The notes: generated by a model not told the origin, from the letters alone. 35,809 nucleotides of DNA from Phycisphaerae bacterium (GCA_018656645.1 JABHZL010000099.1:1-35809), one strand, 5' to 3'; positions 1 through 7,305 are shown, numbered from the stretch's first letter. A program made the numbers and translations.

Positions 1-791
1 CAACACCCATCATCATTCGCGTCAGGGGTCGGTCCCATGTCCGCGTTACCCTCGGCGTCAGCTTTACATGCAACGACGGTCATAGAACGGAATTCAATAC
101 CGTTTACGGTTTGCCACGGATCAGTTTCGTGTTTAACAACAGAAATGTCTTCAAATCCAGCATCAGCAAATGCCTGTACAAACGCATCATCTTTCATTGC
201 ACCTGAAATGCAGCCACTCCACAAATAATCATCGTTTTGCATTTCTTCTGGGACATCAGAGTTCGAGACAATGTCAGAAATAACAGCCCGACCACCCGGA
301 ATGGTAACTCGGTACAGTTCCTTGAACAACGCAGGTTTGTCGTTGTTTGCTACAAGGTTCAGTACGCAGTTTGAAACAACAACATCAATAGAATTGTTTT
401 CAACAATATCTTTCATGTCAACGATGTTTCCCCTGTGGAATGAAATGTTTGAGTAACCTATTGTTTCTGCGACAACAGGTGCAAACTTGTTTGCTACTTC
501 AAGCATCTCTTCATTCATGTCAATGCCAATAATTTTCCCATCCTTGCCGACAACTTGGCTTGCGATGAAGCAAATTTTTCCAGCACCCGAACCAAGGTCG
601 AGTACCGTTTCTCCTTCGCGTACATACTTGCTTGGATCTCCACACCCATAATCGCAATCAATCACTTCTTGCGGGATGGCTTTGAGCCACTTTGCATCGT
701 AATCAACAGGGCAGCAGAGGGCGGGCTCGACCTTTGTGGCAGCAGGAGAGTATCGGTCGTGGCAGGCGTTTTCAGCGTTTTGTTTGTCCAT
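1..791 (-). CDS. arsM: Arsenite methyltransferase-like SAM-dependent methyltransferase (3' end cut by window edge)
   Basis: The reading frame starts with ATG at 791 (complement) and stays open to base 1, so about 263 codons are present and the C-terminus is missing. It is a class I SAM methyltransferase: motif I VLDLGSGAG lies at residues 63-71, followed by the acidic loop GIDMNEEM and a later SNCVLNL segment. Ahead of motif I are cysteines at C10, CC26-27, C46 and C50 in the blocks ALCCPVDYD and CDYGCGDP. I associate this arrangement with arsenite methyltransferases of the arsenosugar-pathway type, where cysteines bind As(III) and SAM supplies methyl groups. A GGAG Shine-Dalgarno sits 6 nt before the ATG, with a TATAAT box at 823-828. 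Class I methyltransferase is sure; the arsenic substrate is inferred from family memory. No radical-SAM partner is visible in the window. Confidence 0.72.
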   Translation of the reverse strand, partial: MDKQNAENACHDRYSPAATKVEPALCCPVDYDAKWLKAIPQEVIDCDYGCGDPSKYVREGETVLDLGSGAGKICFIASQVVGKDGKIIGIDMNEEMLEVANKFAPVVAETIGYSNISFHRGNIVDMKDIVENNSIDVVVSNCVLNLVANNDKPALFKELYRVTIPGGRAVISDIVSNSDVPEEMQNDDYLWSGCISGAMKDDAFVQAFADAGFEDISVVKHETDPWQTVNGIEFRSMTVVACKADAEGNADMGPTPDANDDGC

Positions 792-822
792 AACTTTCTC
801 CGTAAAAAATGGAAGTAAATGT

Positions 823-828
823 ATTATA
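823..828 (-). promoter_or_regulatory. Candidate -10 box (TATAAT) for the methyltransferase gene
   Basis: A perfect TATAAT reads on the minus strand about 31 nt upstream of the ATG at 791. It leaves a short leader that contains a GGAG Shine-Dalgarno. No good -35 box is visible at 17 nt, so the assignment is tentative. Confidence 0.4.
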
Positions 829-859
829 TTGATAAAAAGAGCACTTTAATGATTAACTC

Positions 860-887
860 TTGACAAACAAGGCAGAAGGGATACACT
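860..887 (+). promoter_or_regulatory. Sigma70-like promoter, leaderless architecture, for the secreted phosphatase-family gene
   Basis: TTGACA (860-865), a 16-nt spacer and TACACT (882-887) form a near-consensus promoter. Only 6 nt separate the -10 box from the ATG at 894. The expected transcription start therefore falls at or next to the A of the ATG, leaving no room for a ribosome binding site. Confidence 0.6.
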
Positions 888-893
888 CGGGAC

Positions 894-2063
894 ATGGACA
901 AAAATATTATCTATTGTGCTACATTTTCCGTTGTAGTCGCTGGTACGACGTGGACGTATGCAGAAACACGCGGTGGGACCGATTTTGATCGATGGAACGA
1001 AAGTGATGTTCGTGTTCTTTCTTATAACTTGCATGGCGATTTAGACCCACAATCTCTCTCAGAGAACGGTTTTTCTCGGGTAATATCTGCAGTTGATCCA
1101 GATATCGTGATCTTCCAAGAAGTTAGTGGAAGTTACGACGATGCAGGTGAATTTGCAAATTGGCTAGATCACCAACTGCCTCAAAACAGTTGGGAAGTGC
1201 ATGTTGGCATTAGCGCGGGTGTTCGAACGATAGTTGGATCTCATTATCCTATGTCCATGCAAGAGCAAGACACCATTCCGGAAAGTTCGACTCGTGGAGT
1301 AACCATGTGCCTTGTAGATTTACCAAATGATGTATTTGAAACAGATGTGTATATCCTTGGTGTGCACTTCAAATGCTGCGATTATCCGGGCGACAATGAA
1401 AAGCGGCAAAAAAGCGCTGATGCAATTGCGACTTGGATGGGGGATGCAAGATTGCAGGGCAGGCACATTGATTTGCCTTGGGGAACACCAATGATTTTGA
1501 CAGGCGACATGAATTTAGTTGGTGGACCACAGCCAGAACTTACACTGCTTACCGGCGATGTGATTGAAGAATCATATTATTGCTCAGACATCAAGGGAGA
1601 TTGGGACAACAGTGATCTGTTGGATGTTGCACCAGTAGACCTAAACACTGGTAACGATTACACATGGCAAGGAAGCGACTGGTATGACCCAAGCAGGCTT
1701 GATCGTTTTATGGTGACCGAGAGGGTGATGAATATTGCAAACAAATTTGTGTTAAATAGTGACACAATGTCATCGTATGAATTAAACCAACTTGGGTTGA
1801 ATAGTTCAGACACGCTGCCATCTGTAACAAGTGACCATTTACCAATAGTGCTTGATTTTCAACCATCACAACAGTTGGCATCATGTAGTAGTGATATCAA
1901 CGGTGACGGTATCGTTTCAATTACAGATTTATTGGGGATCATTGACAGTTGGTCACCAAATGGAGATTGTTGTCCAGGCTGCCAAGGTGATGTTGATGGT
2001 GATTTAGCAGTGGATGTATCAGACGTTCTGCAAGTAGTAGGCAATTGGGGTGTGTGCCAATAA
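894..2063 (+). CDS. Secreted endonuclease/exonuclease/phosphatase-family protein with C-terminal dockerin-like repeats
   Basis: The protein has 389 residues. Residues 1-23 resemble a signal peptide ending TYA, so export is likely. Residues ~38-325 form an endonuclease/exonuclease/phosphatase fold: N45 in SYNLHGD, E76 in FQEV, a GVHFK strand, the catalytic pair in TGDMNL and the terminal SDHLP motif. Such enzymes hydrolyse phosphodiesters or phosphomonoesters using a divalent metal; the substrate (nucleic acid, sphingomyelin or inositol phosphate) cannot be read here. Residues ~333-389 hold two Ca-binding dockerin-like repeats (DINGDG...DLL...W, then DVDGD...DVL...W) with a CCPGC linker, a tail often seen on exported planctomycete proteins. 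The gene has its own promoter and a strong downstream terminator, so it is probably monocistronic. Confidence 0.85.
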   Translation: MDKNIIYCATFSVVVAGTTWTYAETRGGTDFDRWNESDVRVLSYNLHGDLDPQSLSENGFSRVISAVDPDIVIFQEVSGSYDDAGEFANWLDHQLPQNSWEVHVGISAGVRTIVGSHYPMSMQEQDTIPESSTRGVTMCLVDLPNDVFETDVYILGVHFKCCDYPGDNEKRQKSADAIATWMGDARLQGRHIDLPWGTPMILTGDMNLVGGPQPELTLLTGDVIEESYYCSDIKGDWDNSDLLDVAPVDLNTGNDYTWQGSDWYDPSRLDRFMVTERVMNIANKFVLNSDTMSSYELNQLGLNSSDTLPSVTSDHLPIVLDFQPSQQLASCSSDINGDGIVSITDLLGIIDSWSPNGDCCPGCQGDVDGDLAVDVSDVLQVVGNWGVCQ

Positions 2064-2096
2064 TGTAGTTAGCGCTGGGTAATCCGATCGAATAAA

Positions 2097-2141
2097 AATC
2101 CCGAACCAGGTTCCTTTCTATTACTGGTTCGGGATTATTTT
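2097..2141 (+). terminator. Intrinsic terminator after the phosphatase-family gene
   Basis: A perfect 13-bp inverted repeat (2097-2109 with 2124-2136) with a 14-nt loop is followed by ATTTT. It lies 34 nt past the stop at 2063. The gene on the other side (stop at 2162, minus strand) converges on it, so it may serve both directions. Confidence 0.85.
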
Positions 2142-2161
2142 GTTGGAAGTAGCAGGCGTAA

Positions 2162-2785
2162 CTATTCGCCGTGCCAAGAGTCAGAATGAATGTCGTAGAT
2201 CAACCCATGCTCGGCTGCACTCTCAGGAGAGGAAGAGATGCCAATATCTAGGAAGGTTGAAAAGACTTCTGTTTCGATTGGACGAACTGAGATAACATCG
2301 CCTCGTTCAAACAGGGTGGCCATAAGCCCCAAATCTGGAGTGGTGACGTTGTAGTTCAAAAGATTGCTCGCATATTGCTTAAATGCTTCAGCAACAAGTG
2401 CAAGTGCATCATCTTGTTCACGAACGTGAGCGGAAATGCCTCCGAGGTCAGTTGAAGCGATCATTGAGTGCATTCTGCATTCGATTGATAATGGAGAGTT
2501 GCTAGACGAAATCGAAGCGATGATTGCATTTGCATCTCCCATTTCTATTGGACCATCAACGCAAGCAACCCAGTTTGTAGAACCAGCGCCACATAAAATT
2601 GTTGATTGATTGAAAGAATCATCTCGAGTGAGAGCCATCATTGCATCGCCTGGGTTGAGTGATGAAATAGTAACAATCCATCCGTTTTTATTTTCAGCAA
2701 GCGAGATTTGAATTGGGCGAACGAATGCAATGAGATCTTGGCGCTCGTTGGATGCTTGTTTTGGGTTGTTGCTAGGTGTGTTCAT
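2162..2785 (-). CDS. Unrecognised 207-residue protein
   Basis: I do not recognise this family. The ATG at 2785 gives a 207-residue, mildly acidic protein with no signal peptide or membrane helix. Two ~90-residue halves look alpha/beta in character, and there are few cysteines. AGAAAGA upstream could act as a weak ribosome binding site. An intrinsic terminator (2808-2833) lies only ~22 nt upstream of the ATG on the same strand. Transcription therefore either restarts in that gap (TAATAC is a possible -10) or reads through the terminator from the small gene at 2862-3089. Expression may thus be conditional. The reading frame looks coding because it runs uninterrupted and ends against the 2097-2141 terminator. 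Confidence 0.6.
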   Translation of the reverse strand: MNTPSNNPKQASNERQDLIAFVRPIQISLAENKNGWIVTISSLNPGDAMMALTRDDSFNQSTILCGAGSTNWVACVDGPIEMGDANAIIASISSSNSPLSIECRMHSMIASTDLGGISAHVREQDDALALVAEAFKQYASNLLNYNVTTPDLGLMATLFERGDVISVRPIETEVFSTFLDIGISSSPESAAEHGLIYDIHSDSWHGE

Positions 2786-2807
2786 CTTTTGTCTTTCTCT
2801 ATGTATT

Positions 2808-2833
2808 AAAAAACCCGCCTTTTTTGGGGCGGG
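2808..2833 (-). terminator. Intrinsic terminator on the minus strand, possible attenuator
   Basis: Read on the minus strand, CCCGCC (2828-2833) pairs with GGCGGG (2814-2819) across an A-rich 8-nt loop, followed at once by six T (2808-2813). The T-tract exists only in this direction, so it ends transcripts coming from 2862-3089. It sits 22 nt before the start codon of the 207-residue gene, a position compatible with attenuation. Confidence 0.75.
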
Positions 2834-2861
2834 GCTTGTCAGTTTTGATTGTCATGATTGA

Positions 2862-3089
2862 CTATCGTTTTCGACGCGCTCCCGCATTGGGATTGACGAT
2901 TGTGCTATATGTAGTGCCAATGGCGAGTGAAAACTCCGTCATAGCTTTTGACACGTTTCCCGTACAAATAAATTGCCAACAGTTCTTACACCTAGAACCA
3001 ACTGAAACCTCTGTGTGGGCAATAACCCTTTGCTTGCGCGATGCAAACAATCTATCGAGGCGTTCTCGTTGGTTTGATGGGTGTTCCAT
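2862..3089 (-). CDS. Small unrecognised 75-residue Cys-containing protein
   Basis: The frame from ATG 3089 to TAG 2862 encodes 75 residues with a CKNCWQFIC cluster in the middle and a basic RRKR end; a metal-binding knuckle is possible. Three things argue that it is a gene. A minus-strand intrinsic terminator follows its stop by about 30 nt. A plausible promoter (TTCACA, 16 nt, CATAGT at 3096-3101) ends 6 nt before ATG 3089. Otherwise this stretch would be a ~400-base gap. The frame also opens further upstream (ATG 3161), but that extension runs through an A/T homopolymer and lacks a ribosome site. A non-coding transcript ending at the same terminator is the alternative. I do not recognise the family. 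Confidence 0.42.
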   Translation of the reverse strand: MEHPSNQRERLDRLFASRKQRVIAHTEVSVGSRCKNCWQFICTGNVSKAMTEFSLAIGTTYSTIVNPNAGARRKR

Positions 3090-3147
3090 ACTCCTACTAT
3101 GCACCATGAATTGGTTTTGTGAAGCGAATACTAAATTTTTTTTTAAA

Positions 3148-3176
3148 TTGGTACCATTCACACACAGCCCTACTAT
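3148..3176 (+). promoter_or_regulatory. Promoter of the UbiB-like kinase gene
   Basis: TTGGTA (3148-3153), a 17-nt spacer and TACTAT (3171-3176) form a good sigma70-like promoter. The -10 box ends 20 nt before ATG 3197, giving a ~13-nt leader containing AGAGAG. Confidence 0.5.
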
Positions 3177-3196
3177 TGAATAGAGAGAATCCTAGA

Positions 3197-4846
3197 ATGC
3201 CAACTACACAAATCATCCGTAACTTGCCAAGAATGAAGGAAATAGTCTCAGTTGCAGTGCGTTTTGGCTTTGGAGAGGCACTTCGAGGGACGAAACTCGG
3301 AAATTTACTTGGTCGTATTAAACCCGATCACGCGATAAAAAACACCCCTCCACAAGTGAGATTTAGATTGGCACTCGAAGAACTTGGTCCTACTTTTATG
3401 AAACTTGGCCAAGTTTTGAGTATGAGACCCGACCTTATTCCACCTGAATGGTCTGAAGAATTAACACATCTTCAAGATAGTTGCCCTACTGTGCCTTGGG
3501 GTGAAATTGAAAAGGAACTTGAACAAGAATATCTTGATGCTGTTAGTGCTAAATTTGCTTCAGTTGAAGAGACTTCAATTGGCGATGGATCGATAGCACA
3601 GGTCCATAGGGCTACAACAGTGTCTGGGAAAAAAGTAGTTCTTAAAATTTTGCGCCCACATATAGAAAAAATCGTTCGTTCTGATTTGCAAGTGCTTGAG
3701 TCTATTGCAACACTTTTGAATTATCATGGTGCAAAACTTGGGTTTGACCCTAAGGATGTGATCGATACATTTGCAGAAGCACTAGAACATGAGTTGGATC
3801 TTCGTCATGAAGCGAACAGCACACAAATGCTGAAATCAACTACTTCGGATGAAGCAGCAACATTTCCGGATGTATTTGTAGAATTGTCTACAAGGCGAAT
3901 TCTTGCAATTGAAGAGGTTTGTGGAACTGAATTAACAAAATGGAAAGATGCAGGATTTACCCAAGAACAGCGCGATAAAATTGTAAGTAACGGCGCTCAT
4001 GCAGTTGTAAAACAAACGCTTGAAGTAGGTTTTTTCCACGCCGACCCACATCCCGGAAACATTTTTGTTTTAGAAAATGAGAAGTTATGCTTTATTGATT
4101 GTGGAATGACCGGTCGAGTTGAAGAGTCGATGCGTAAAGATTTAGCAATGTTGCTTTATGGTGTTTCGGAGAAAAATCTCGACACAGTCATGCATGCATT
4201 CTTACGCCTTGGGGGCATCTCTCCAGACGACATCGACGAACGTTTATTAAGAAAAGATTTACAAGATTTTATTGAACGATTTACACAAGGTTCTTTGGCA
4301 GATGTTGACATGGGGAGCATGCTGAGAGCGTTTCTTGAAGGGCTTCGAAAGCACAATGTAAAATGCCCCGGAGATTTGATTTTAATGATTAAAGCGCTCA
4401 TCACAATTGAAGGTGTTGGAAAACAACTTTCACCAGAATTTAATTTGATCGATTATGCAAAACCAACCATTGAAATATTAGTGAAGTCACAGTATGGGTT
4501 TGGGGCGATTAAGGAACGAAGTCTTGCCTCGGCTCAGCTTTGGGCACAACTCGCAGAGCGTCTACCAGATGATGCAACCCGAATACTTGATCGAATTCGC
4601 CGTAACAAAGTTAGACTGAATGTCGACGTTGAGTCAATAGAACACATGACTGAAGCTGTTGACCGTACATCGAAGAACATAAGTTGGGCGATGATTATTT
4701 CAGCCCTGATTGTTGGGTCTTCTATTATGGTTCTTGCGAACAAGGCAGAAGTTATGGACACTCGTGCATATCTTGGTCTGTCGGGTTACTTGTTTGCCGG
4801 AACGCTGGGTGTTTGGCGTGTAATTCAACAGATGCGTGGAAAGTGA
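3197..4846 (+). CDS. ubiB: AarF/UbiB (ABC1) family atypical kinase
   Basis: The protein has 549 residues from ATG 3197. The frame opens earlier (3119), but that extension contains the promoter. Family marks in order: the KxGQ-type motif KLGQ at 69-72 inside LGPTFMKLGQ, the A-rich-loop equivalent GSIAQVHRA at 131-139, the ATP-site Lys in VVLKIL near 150, HADPHPGN at 281-288, and the metal-binding Asp in IDCGMTG at 301. Two C-terminal hydrophobic helices (about 503-522 and 527-545) anchor it in the membrane. Members are ADCK/COQ8-like ATPases that support isoprenoid-quinone synthesis or lipid homeostasis. The loop reads GDGSIAQVH rather than the alanine-rich form, and the DFG equivalent is DCG; both variants keep the essential Asp. 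The symbol is a family name and quinone specificity is not shown. Confidence 0.9.
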   Translation: MPTTQIIRNLPRMKEIVSVAVRFGFGEALRGTKLGNLLGRIKPDHAIKNTPPQVRFRLALEELGPTFMKLGQVLSMRPDLIPPEWSEELTHLQDSCPTVPWGEIEKELEQEYLDAVSAKFASVEETSIGDGSIAQVHRATTVSGKKVVLKILRPHIEKIVRSDLQVLESIATLLNYHGAKLGFDPKDVIDTFAEALEHELDLRHEANSTQMLKSTTSDEAATFPDVFVELSTRRILAIEEVCGTELTKWKDAGFTQEQRDKIVSNGAHAVVKQTLEVGFFHADPHPGNIFVLENEKLCFIDCGMTGRVEESMRKDLAMLLYGVSEKNLDTVMHAFLRLGGISPDDIDERLLRKDLQDFIERFTQGSLADVDMGSMLRAFLEGLRKHNVKCPGDLILMIKALITIEGVGKQLSPEFNLIDYAKPTIEILVKSQYGFGAIKERSLASAQLWAQLAERLPDDATRILDRIRRNKVRLNVDVESIEHMTEAVDRTSKNISWAMIISALIVGSSIMVLANKAEVMDTRAYLGLSGYLFAGTLGVWRVIQQMRGK

Positions 4847-5008
4847 ATTTTCTCAACTAGAACAAACATGAAATTCCTGCACTCAGATGTAAATATGTAT
4901 TGTTCACATCAACGTCGACTACCGAATCGTATTCATGATGAATAGGAAGAGTAGGGAGCAAATAATTAGATGAGACATCTATATACTGTACTTTGTTAGG
5001 AAAACCCT

Positions 5009-5536
5009 ATGGCGCAAGAACAGCAAACAACACACAATACCGCACTGGTTTCTCAAGAAGGCAGAGGTGGTCCTTGGCTACCCGTAGTTCTCTCAACGAT
5101 CGGTATTGGTTTTGTTCTCTCTGGCATTTTTGCTGGCTCAACGGGATTGTATGGGGACGTTGGAGATATTACTTTTTCAGTTGTCCTTAAAGAATCTGGT
5201 AGAGAATTGGTTCGCCTTGTTTTATTTTCTGTCTTATTGCTCACAGCACTTAGAATTAATTGTTGGCGAGTTCGCCGTCATTTGGGGAATGTACTACTCG
5301 CCGCATTACGCTGTTTGGCAGTGATCGCACTCGTGGAAGCTGTTCGTGTTGTGCAAATACCACATGGTCCAGTGCGTTTTTTACTTGTTATTGCGGCGCA
5401 ATACATCGTTTGTTTTGTGGCAGTACTCGGATTGTTTTCATTTACAATTCGAGAAGCCGTTTTATTTGTGACAAGTTGTGCTGTTGGTGTTGTTGTACTC
5501 TGGCTTGGCTCAGAAATAGGAACGTGGATAACTTAA
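5009..5536 (+). CDS. Unrecognised integral membrane protein (about five helices)
   Basis: This is a 175-residue protein with a ~22-residue hydrophilic N-terminus and about five hydrophobic stretches (near 25-45, 67-83, 92-110, 122-145 and 149-170). Arg/His pairs (RVRRHLGN) lie in the loop after the second, suggesting that loop is cytoplasmic. AGGA at 4998-5001 gives a Shine-Dalgarno 7 nt before the ATG, and TATACT at 4982-4987 could be a -10 box. The stop codon overlaps the stop of the convergent gene ending at 5533 by 3 bp. No catalytic motif is visible and I do not recognise the family. The 162 bases between the UbiB-like gene and this one hold no obvious terminator. Confidence 0.7.
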   Translation: MAQEQQTTHNTALVSQEGRGGPWLPVVLSTIGIGFVLSGIFAGSTGLYGDVGDITFSVVLKESGRELVRLVLFSVLLLTALRINCWRVRRHLGNVLLAALRCLAVIALVEAVRVVQIPHGPVRFLLVIAAQYIVCFVAVLGLFSFTIREAVLFVTSCAVGVVVLWLGSEIGTWIT

Positions 5537-5982
5537 CTCTTTGAACGTGTTATTTGATCTGCTCGGTGTTGGTCCCAAGGATCAAAATGTGGGGCGATCT
5601 GAGTGTTTTTAAATTTAGTTTTGCATTCATAGCAAACAAGTCTGGGCTTATCTAAGAATAAAATTGCAAGATCAAGAAGCAAAACCAGAACAACTGCAGA
5701 AAACATCGACCACGTTGTTAAAAAGCCTGCGACTCCCGCAATTCCACCCGCAAAAGCGAGCACGATGACGACTCCAGTGATTTTGGGAAAAGATCGCTCT
5801 CGATATAAATCGTTTGAGCAGATGATGCACTGTCGCAATCTGTCTGAATCGTCGACGGTTGCATCCCAGTGTAAAAACAACGCTTCACCGCTAGGTTCGA
5901 CCGTGATCTTTGATGGTCGGTCAACAAGGCTGACTTCAAAATGGTTACTTTTTGACCCATCTTTATAAAGTTCAACGAACAT
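5533..5982 (-). CDS. Zinc-ribbon-like membrane protein, 149 residues
   Basis: ATG 5982 gives 149 residues. The frame continues upstream into tmk on the opposite strand, which is a shadow, so the internal ATG was chosen. A CIICSNDLY knuckle and a CYECKTKF knuckle flank a hydrophobic hairpin of two membrane helices, so the four cysteines could form one zinc site on the cytoplasmic side. The first ~60 residues are a soluble beta-rich segment. It is divergent from tmk (start-to-start gap about 60 bp) and convergent with the membrane gene ending at 5536. TTGGTC, 16 nt, TTACAT is a possible promoter. Function unknown. Confidence 0.65.
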   Translation of the reverse strand: MFVELYKDGSKSNHFEVSLVDRPSKITVEPSGEALFLHWDATVDDSDRLRQCIICSNDLYRERSFPKITGVVIVLAFAGGIAGVAGFLTTWSMFSAVVLVLLLDLAILFLDKPRLVCYECKTKFKNTQIAPHFDPWDQHRADQITRSKS

Positions 5983-6005
5983 CTGTATATCGTATGTAAA
6001 ATCGC

Positions 6006-6034
6006 TTGCAATACGGACCAAAATCCGCGATAGT
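6006..6034 (+). promoter_or_regulatory. Promoter of tmk, start codon 6-12 nt after the -10 box
   Basis: TTGCAA (6006-6011), a 17-nt spacer and GATAGT (6029-6034) form the promoter. GTG 6041 lies 6 nt after the -10 box and ATG 6047 lies 12 nt after it. A GTG start would make the mRNA leaderless; an ATG start would leave about 5 nt of leader. Confidence 0.55.
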
Positions 6035-6046
6035 GAGCAAGTGGAA

Positions 6047-6712
6047 ATGAGTAACATGATCGGAAAACTTGCAGGAAGGTTTATCGTTTTTGATGGACCA
6101 GATGGGTCGGGTAAATCAACACAAATTTCTAGGTTAGTGGAGCGAGCACGTGGGGCAGGCTTGGTTGTTCGTGAAGTGAGAGAGCCAGGAGGGACGTCTA
6201 TCGGCGAGCAGATTCGTACGATTTTGCTTGATCCAGTCAATGCAGAGATGACGCTTGGGTGCGAAATGCTACTTTATATGGCAAGCCGATCACAATTGGT
6301 CGAGCGAGAAATAAAACCAGCGCTAGAGCGCGGAGAATTGGTCATTGCAGATCGCTTCGTGAGCGCGACCTTGGCCTATCAGGGCACGGCAGGGGGGCTG
6401 AGCGTGGATTGGATTCAAGCAGTTGCAGAAGTTGCTGTAGCGGGTACTTGGCCAGATCTTACGATTATCCTCGATGTTGATGACTCCGTTGCAGCAAGGC
6501 GACTGAATCCCTTGCTCGATCGCATGGAATTAAAAGGGCGAGAATTCCACAAGAAAGTGCGAGAGGGGTTTTTAGAACAGGCAGAACGGTGGCCAGAGAG
6601 ATACACCGTGATTGATGCAACCGAAGATGCTGATTCTGTTGAGAAAAATGTGCGAAATACGATTGATTCGTTTGATTTTTGCAGGAATTTTCCGCAAAAA
6701 AACGGGTATTAA
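6047..6712 (+). CDS. tmk: Thymidylate kinase
   Basis: Phosphorylates dTMP to dTDP with ATP in cytosolic dTTP synthesis. The protein has 221 residues, a typical length. The P-loop is FDGPDGSGKST near the N-terminus, followed by the dTMP-binding REPGGTSIGEQIR, the base-binding segment DRFVSATLAYQG (DRF in place of the commoner DRY), and the LID/C-terminal RMELKGREFHKKVREGFL, which matches the family pattern ending in 'VRxGFL'. The start could equally be GTG 6041, two codons earlier; no Shine-Dalgarno decides it. It has its own promoter and is not visibly coupled to neighbours. No hairpin with a T-tract follows; the AT-rich inverted repeat at 6741-6767 begins 29 nt after the stop. Confidence 0.96.
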   Translation: MSNMIGKLAGRFIVFDGPDGSGKSTQISRLVERARGAGLVVREVREPGGTSIGEQIRTILLDPVNAEMTLGCEMLLYMASRSQLVEREIKPALERGELVIADRFVSATLAYQGTAGGLSVDWIQAVAEVAVAGTWPDLTIILDVDDSVAARRLNPLLDRMELKGREFHKKVREGFLEQAERWPERYTVIDATEDADSVEKNVRNTIDSFDFCRNFPQKNGY

Positions 6713-6740
6713 CGAAAAAATCTCAAAAAACTTCGATTTT

Positions 6741-6780
6741 GTAACTCGTTGTTAATAAACAAGTTACCGTTGCCTATAGT
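6741..6780 (+). promoter_or_regulatory. Candidate promoter/operator upstream of the 77-residue membrane protein gene
   Basis: GTAACT (6741-6746) and AGTTAC (6762-6767) form an inverted repeat overlapping a weak -35 (TTAATA, 6752-6757), 17 nt before TATAGT (6775-6780). This would give a leader of about 145 nt before ATG 6933. The rest of 6713-6932 holds only a 5-bp GGACC/GGTCC repeat near 6853-6870. Confidence 0.3.
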
Positions 6781-6932
6781 TGGTTTTTGCACCAGTTGTT
6801 GTGTAAACTTGTGGTGTCTTTGCCCCTTTTGCCGATAGAGGTGGAATCCCCCGGACCCGCGTTGTGGTCCTAATTTGTCAGGGATGGCTAATATTGCCCA
6901 CAACAGGCTGGGTCGGAAAAAGGAGTTTTATT

Positions 6933-7166
6933 ATGAAAAATGCACTAGATACGATTAAAAGTTGGGCTTGGGGCTTCATTGACCTCATGCTAATTTTCAT
7001 TGCAGTAGGTGTACTGGTACAAGTAATTTTCGGGAACACAGCAACATTCTTTGATGGAATGGTCGCAAATCTCATGGGCTTGATCACTGAGCTCGGAACT
7101 AATGGCTTTGTTGGATTGATCGCTCTTGTGATCATCATCTCTCTTTTCAATCGAAGAACTGCATAA
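6933..7166 (+). CDS. Small two-helix membrane protein, 77 residues
   Basis: ATG 6933 follows AAAAAGGAG with an 8-nt spacing, one of the best Shine-Dalgarno sequences in the window. The frame opens earlier at 6864, but that part is leader. The protein has a short amphipathic start (MKNALDTIKSWAWG), a membrane helix at ~17-36, a polar/glycine linker with aromatic and Asn residues, a second helix at ~52-71, and a basic NRRTA end. It forms its own transcription unit, with a long leader and a strong terminator at 7271-7305. That pattern fits an abundant, separately regulated membrane component. I do not recognise the family. Confidence 0.7.
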   Translation: MKNALDTIKSWAWGFIDLMLIFIAVGVLVQVIFGNTATFFDGMVANLMGLITELGTNGFVGLIALVIIISLFNRRTA

Positions 7167-7270
7167 CAGTTATTGATTGAAATCCGAGGTTTATAACCTC
7201 ATTCATTTCCTCCCAAGTTCAAGGATGAGCATTGGTGTAGGAAAACAGACTGACCAAATATACTCAGCCG

Positions 7271-7305
7271 CAACTGCCCCCGTGGAACGGGGGCAGTTGT
7301 TTTTT
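7271..7305 (+). terminator. Strong intrinsic terminator
   Basis: A perfect 12-bp GC-rich stem (7271-7282 with 7288-7299), a 5-nt loop and six T (7300-7305), 105 nt after the stop of the 77-residue gene. A weaker repeat (ACACCC 7328-7333 with GGGTGT 7344-7349, then T) follows. The remainder of 7306-7436 shows nothing else. Confidence 0.92.

Noticed and set aside
3119-3196. Upstream extension of the UbiB-like gene, 26 codons
   Set aside because: The region contains a TTGGTA-17-TACTAT promoter and a T/A homopolymer, and the encoded residues do not look like the family.
5983-6240. N-terminal extension of the zinc-ribbon membrane protein across tmk
   Set aside because: This part is the antisense shadow of the tmk P-loop region. 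ATG 5982 gives a sensible protein that stops short of tmk.
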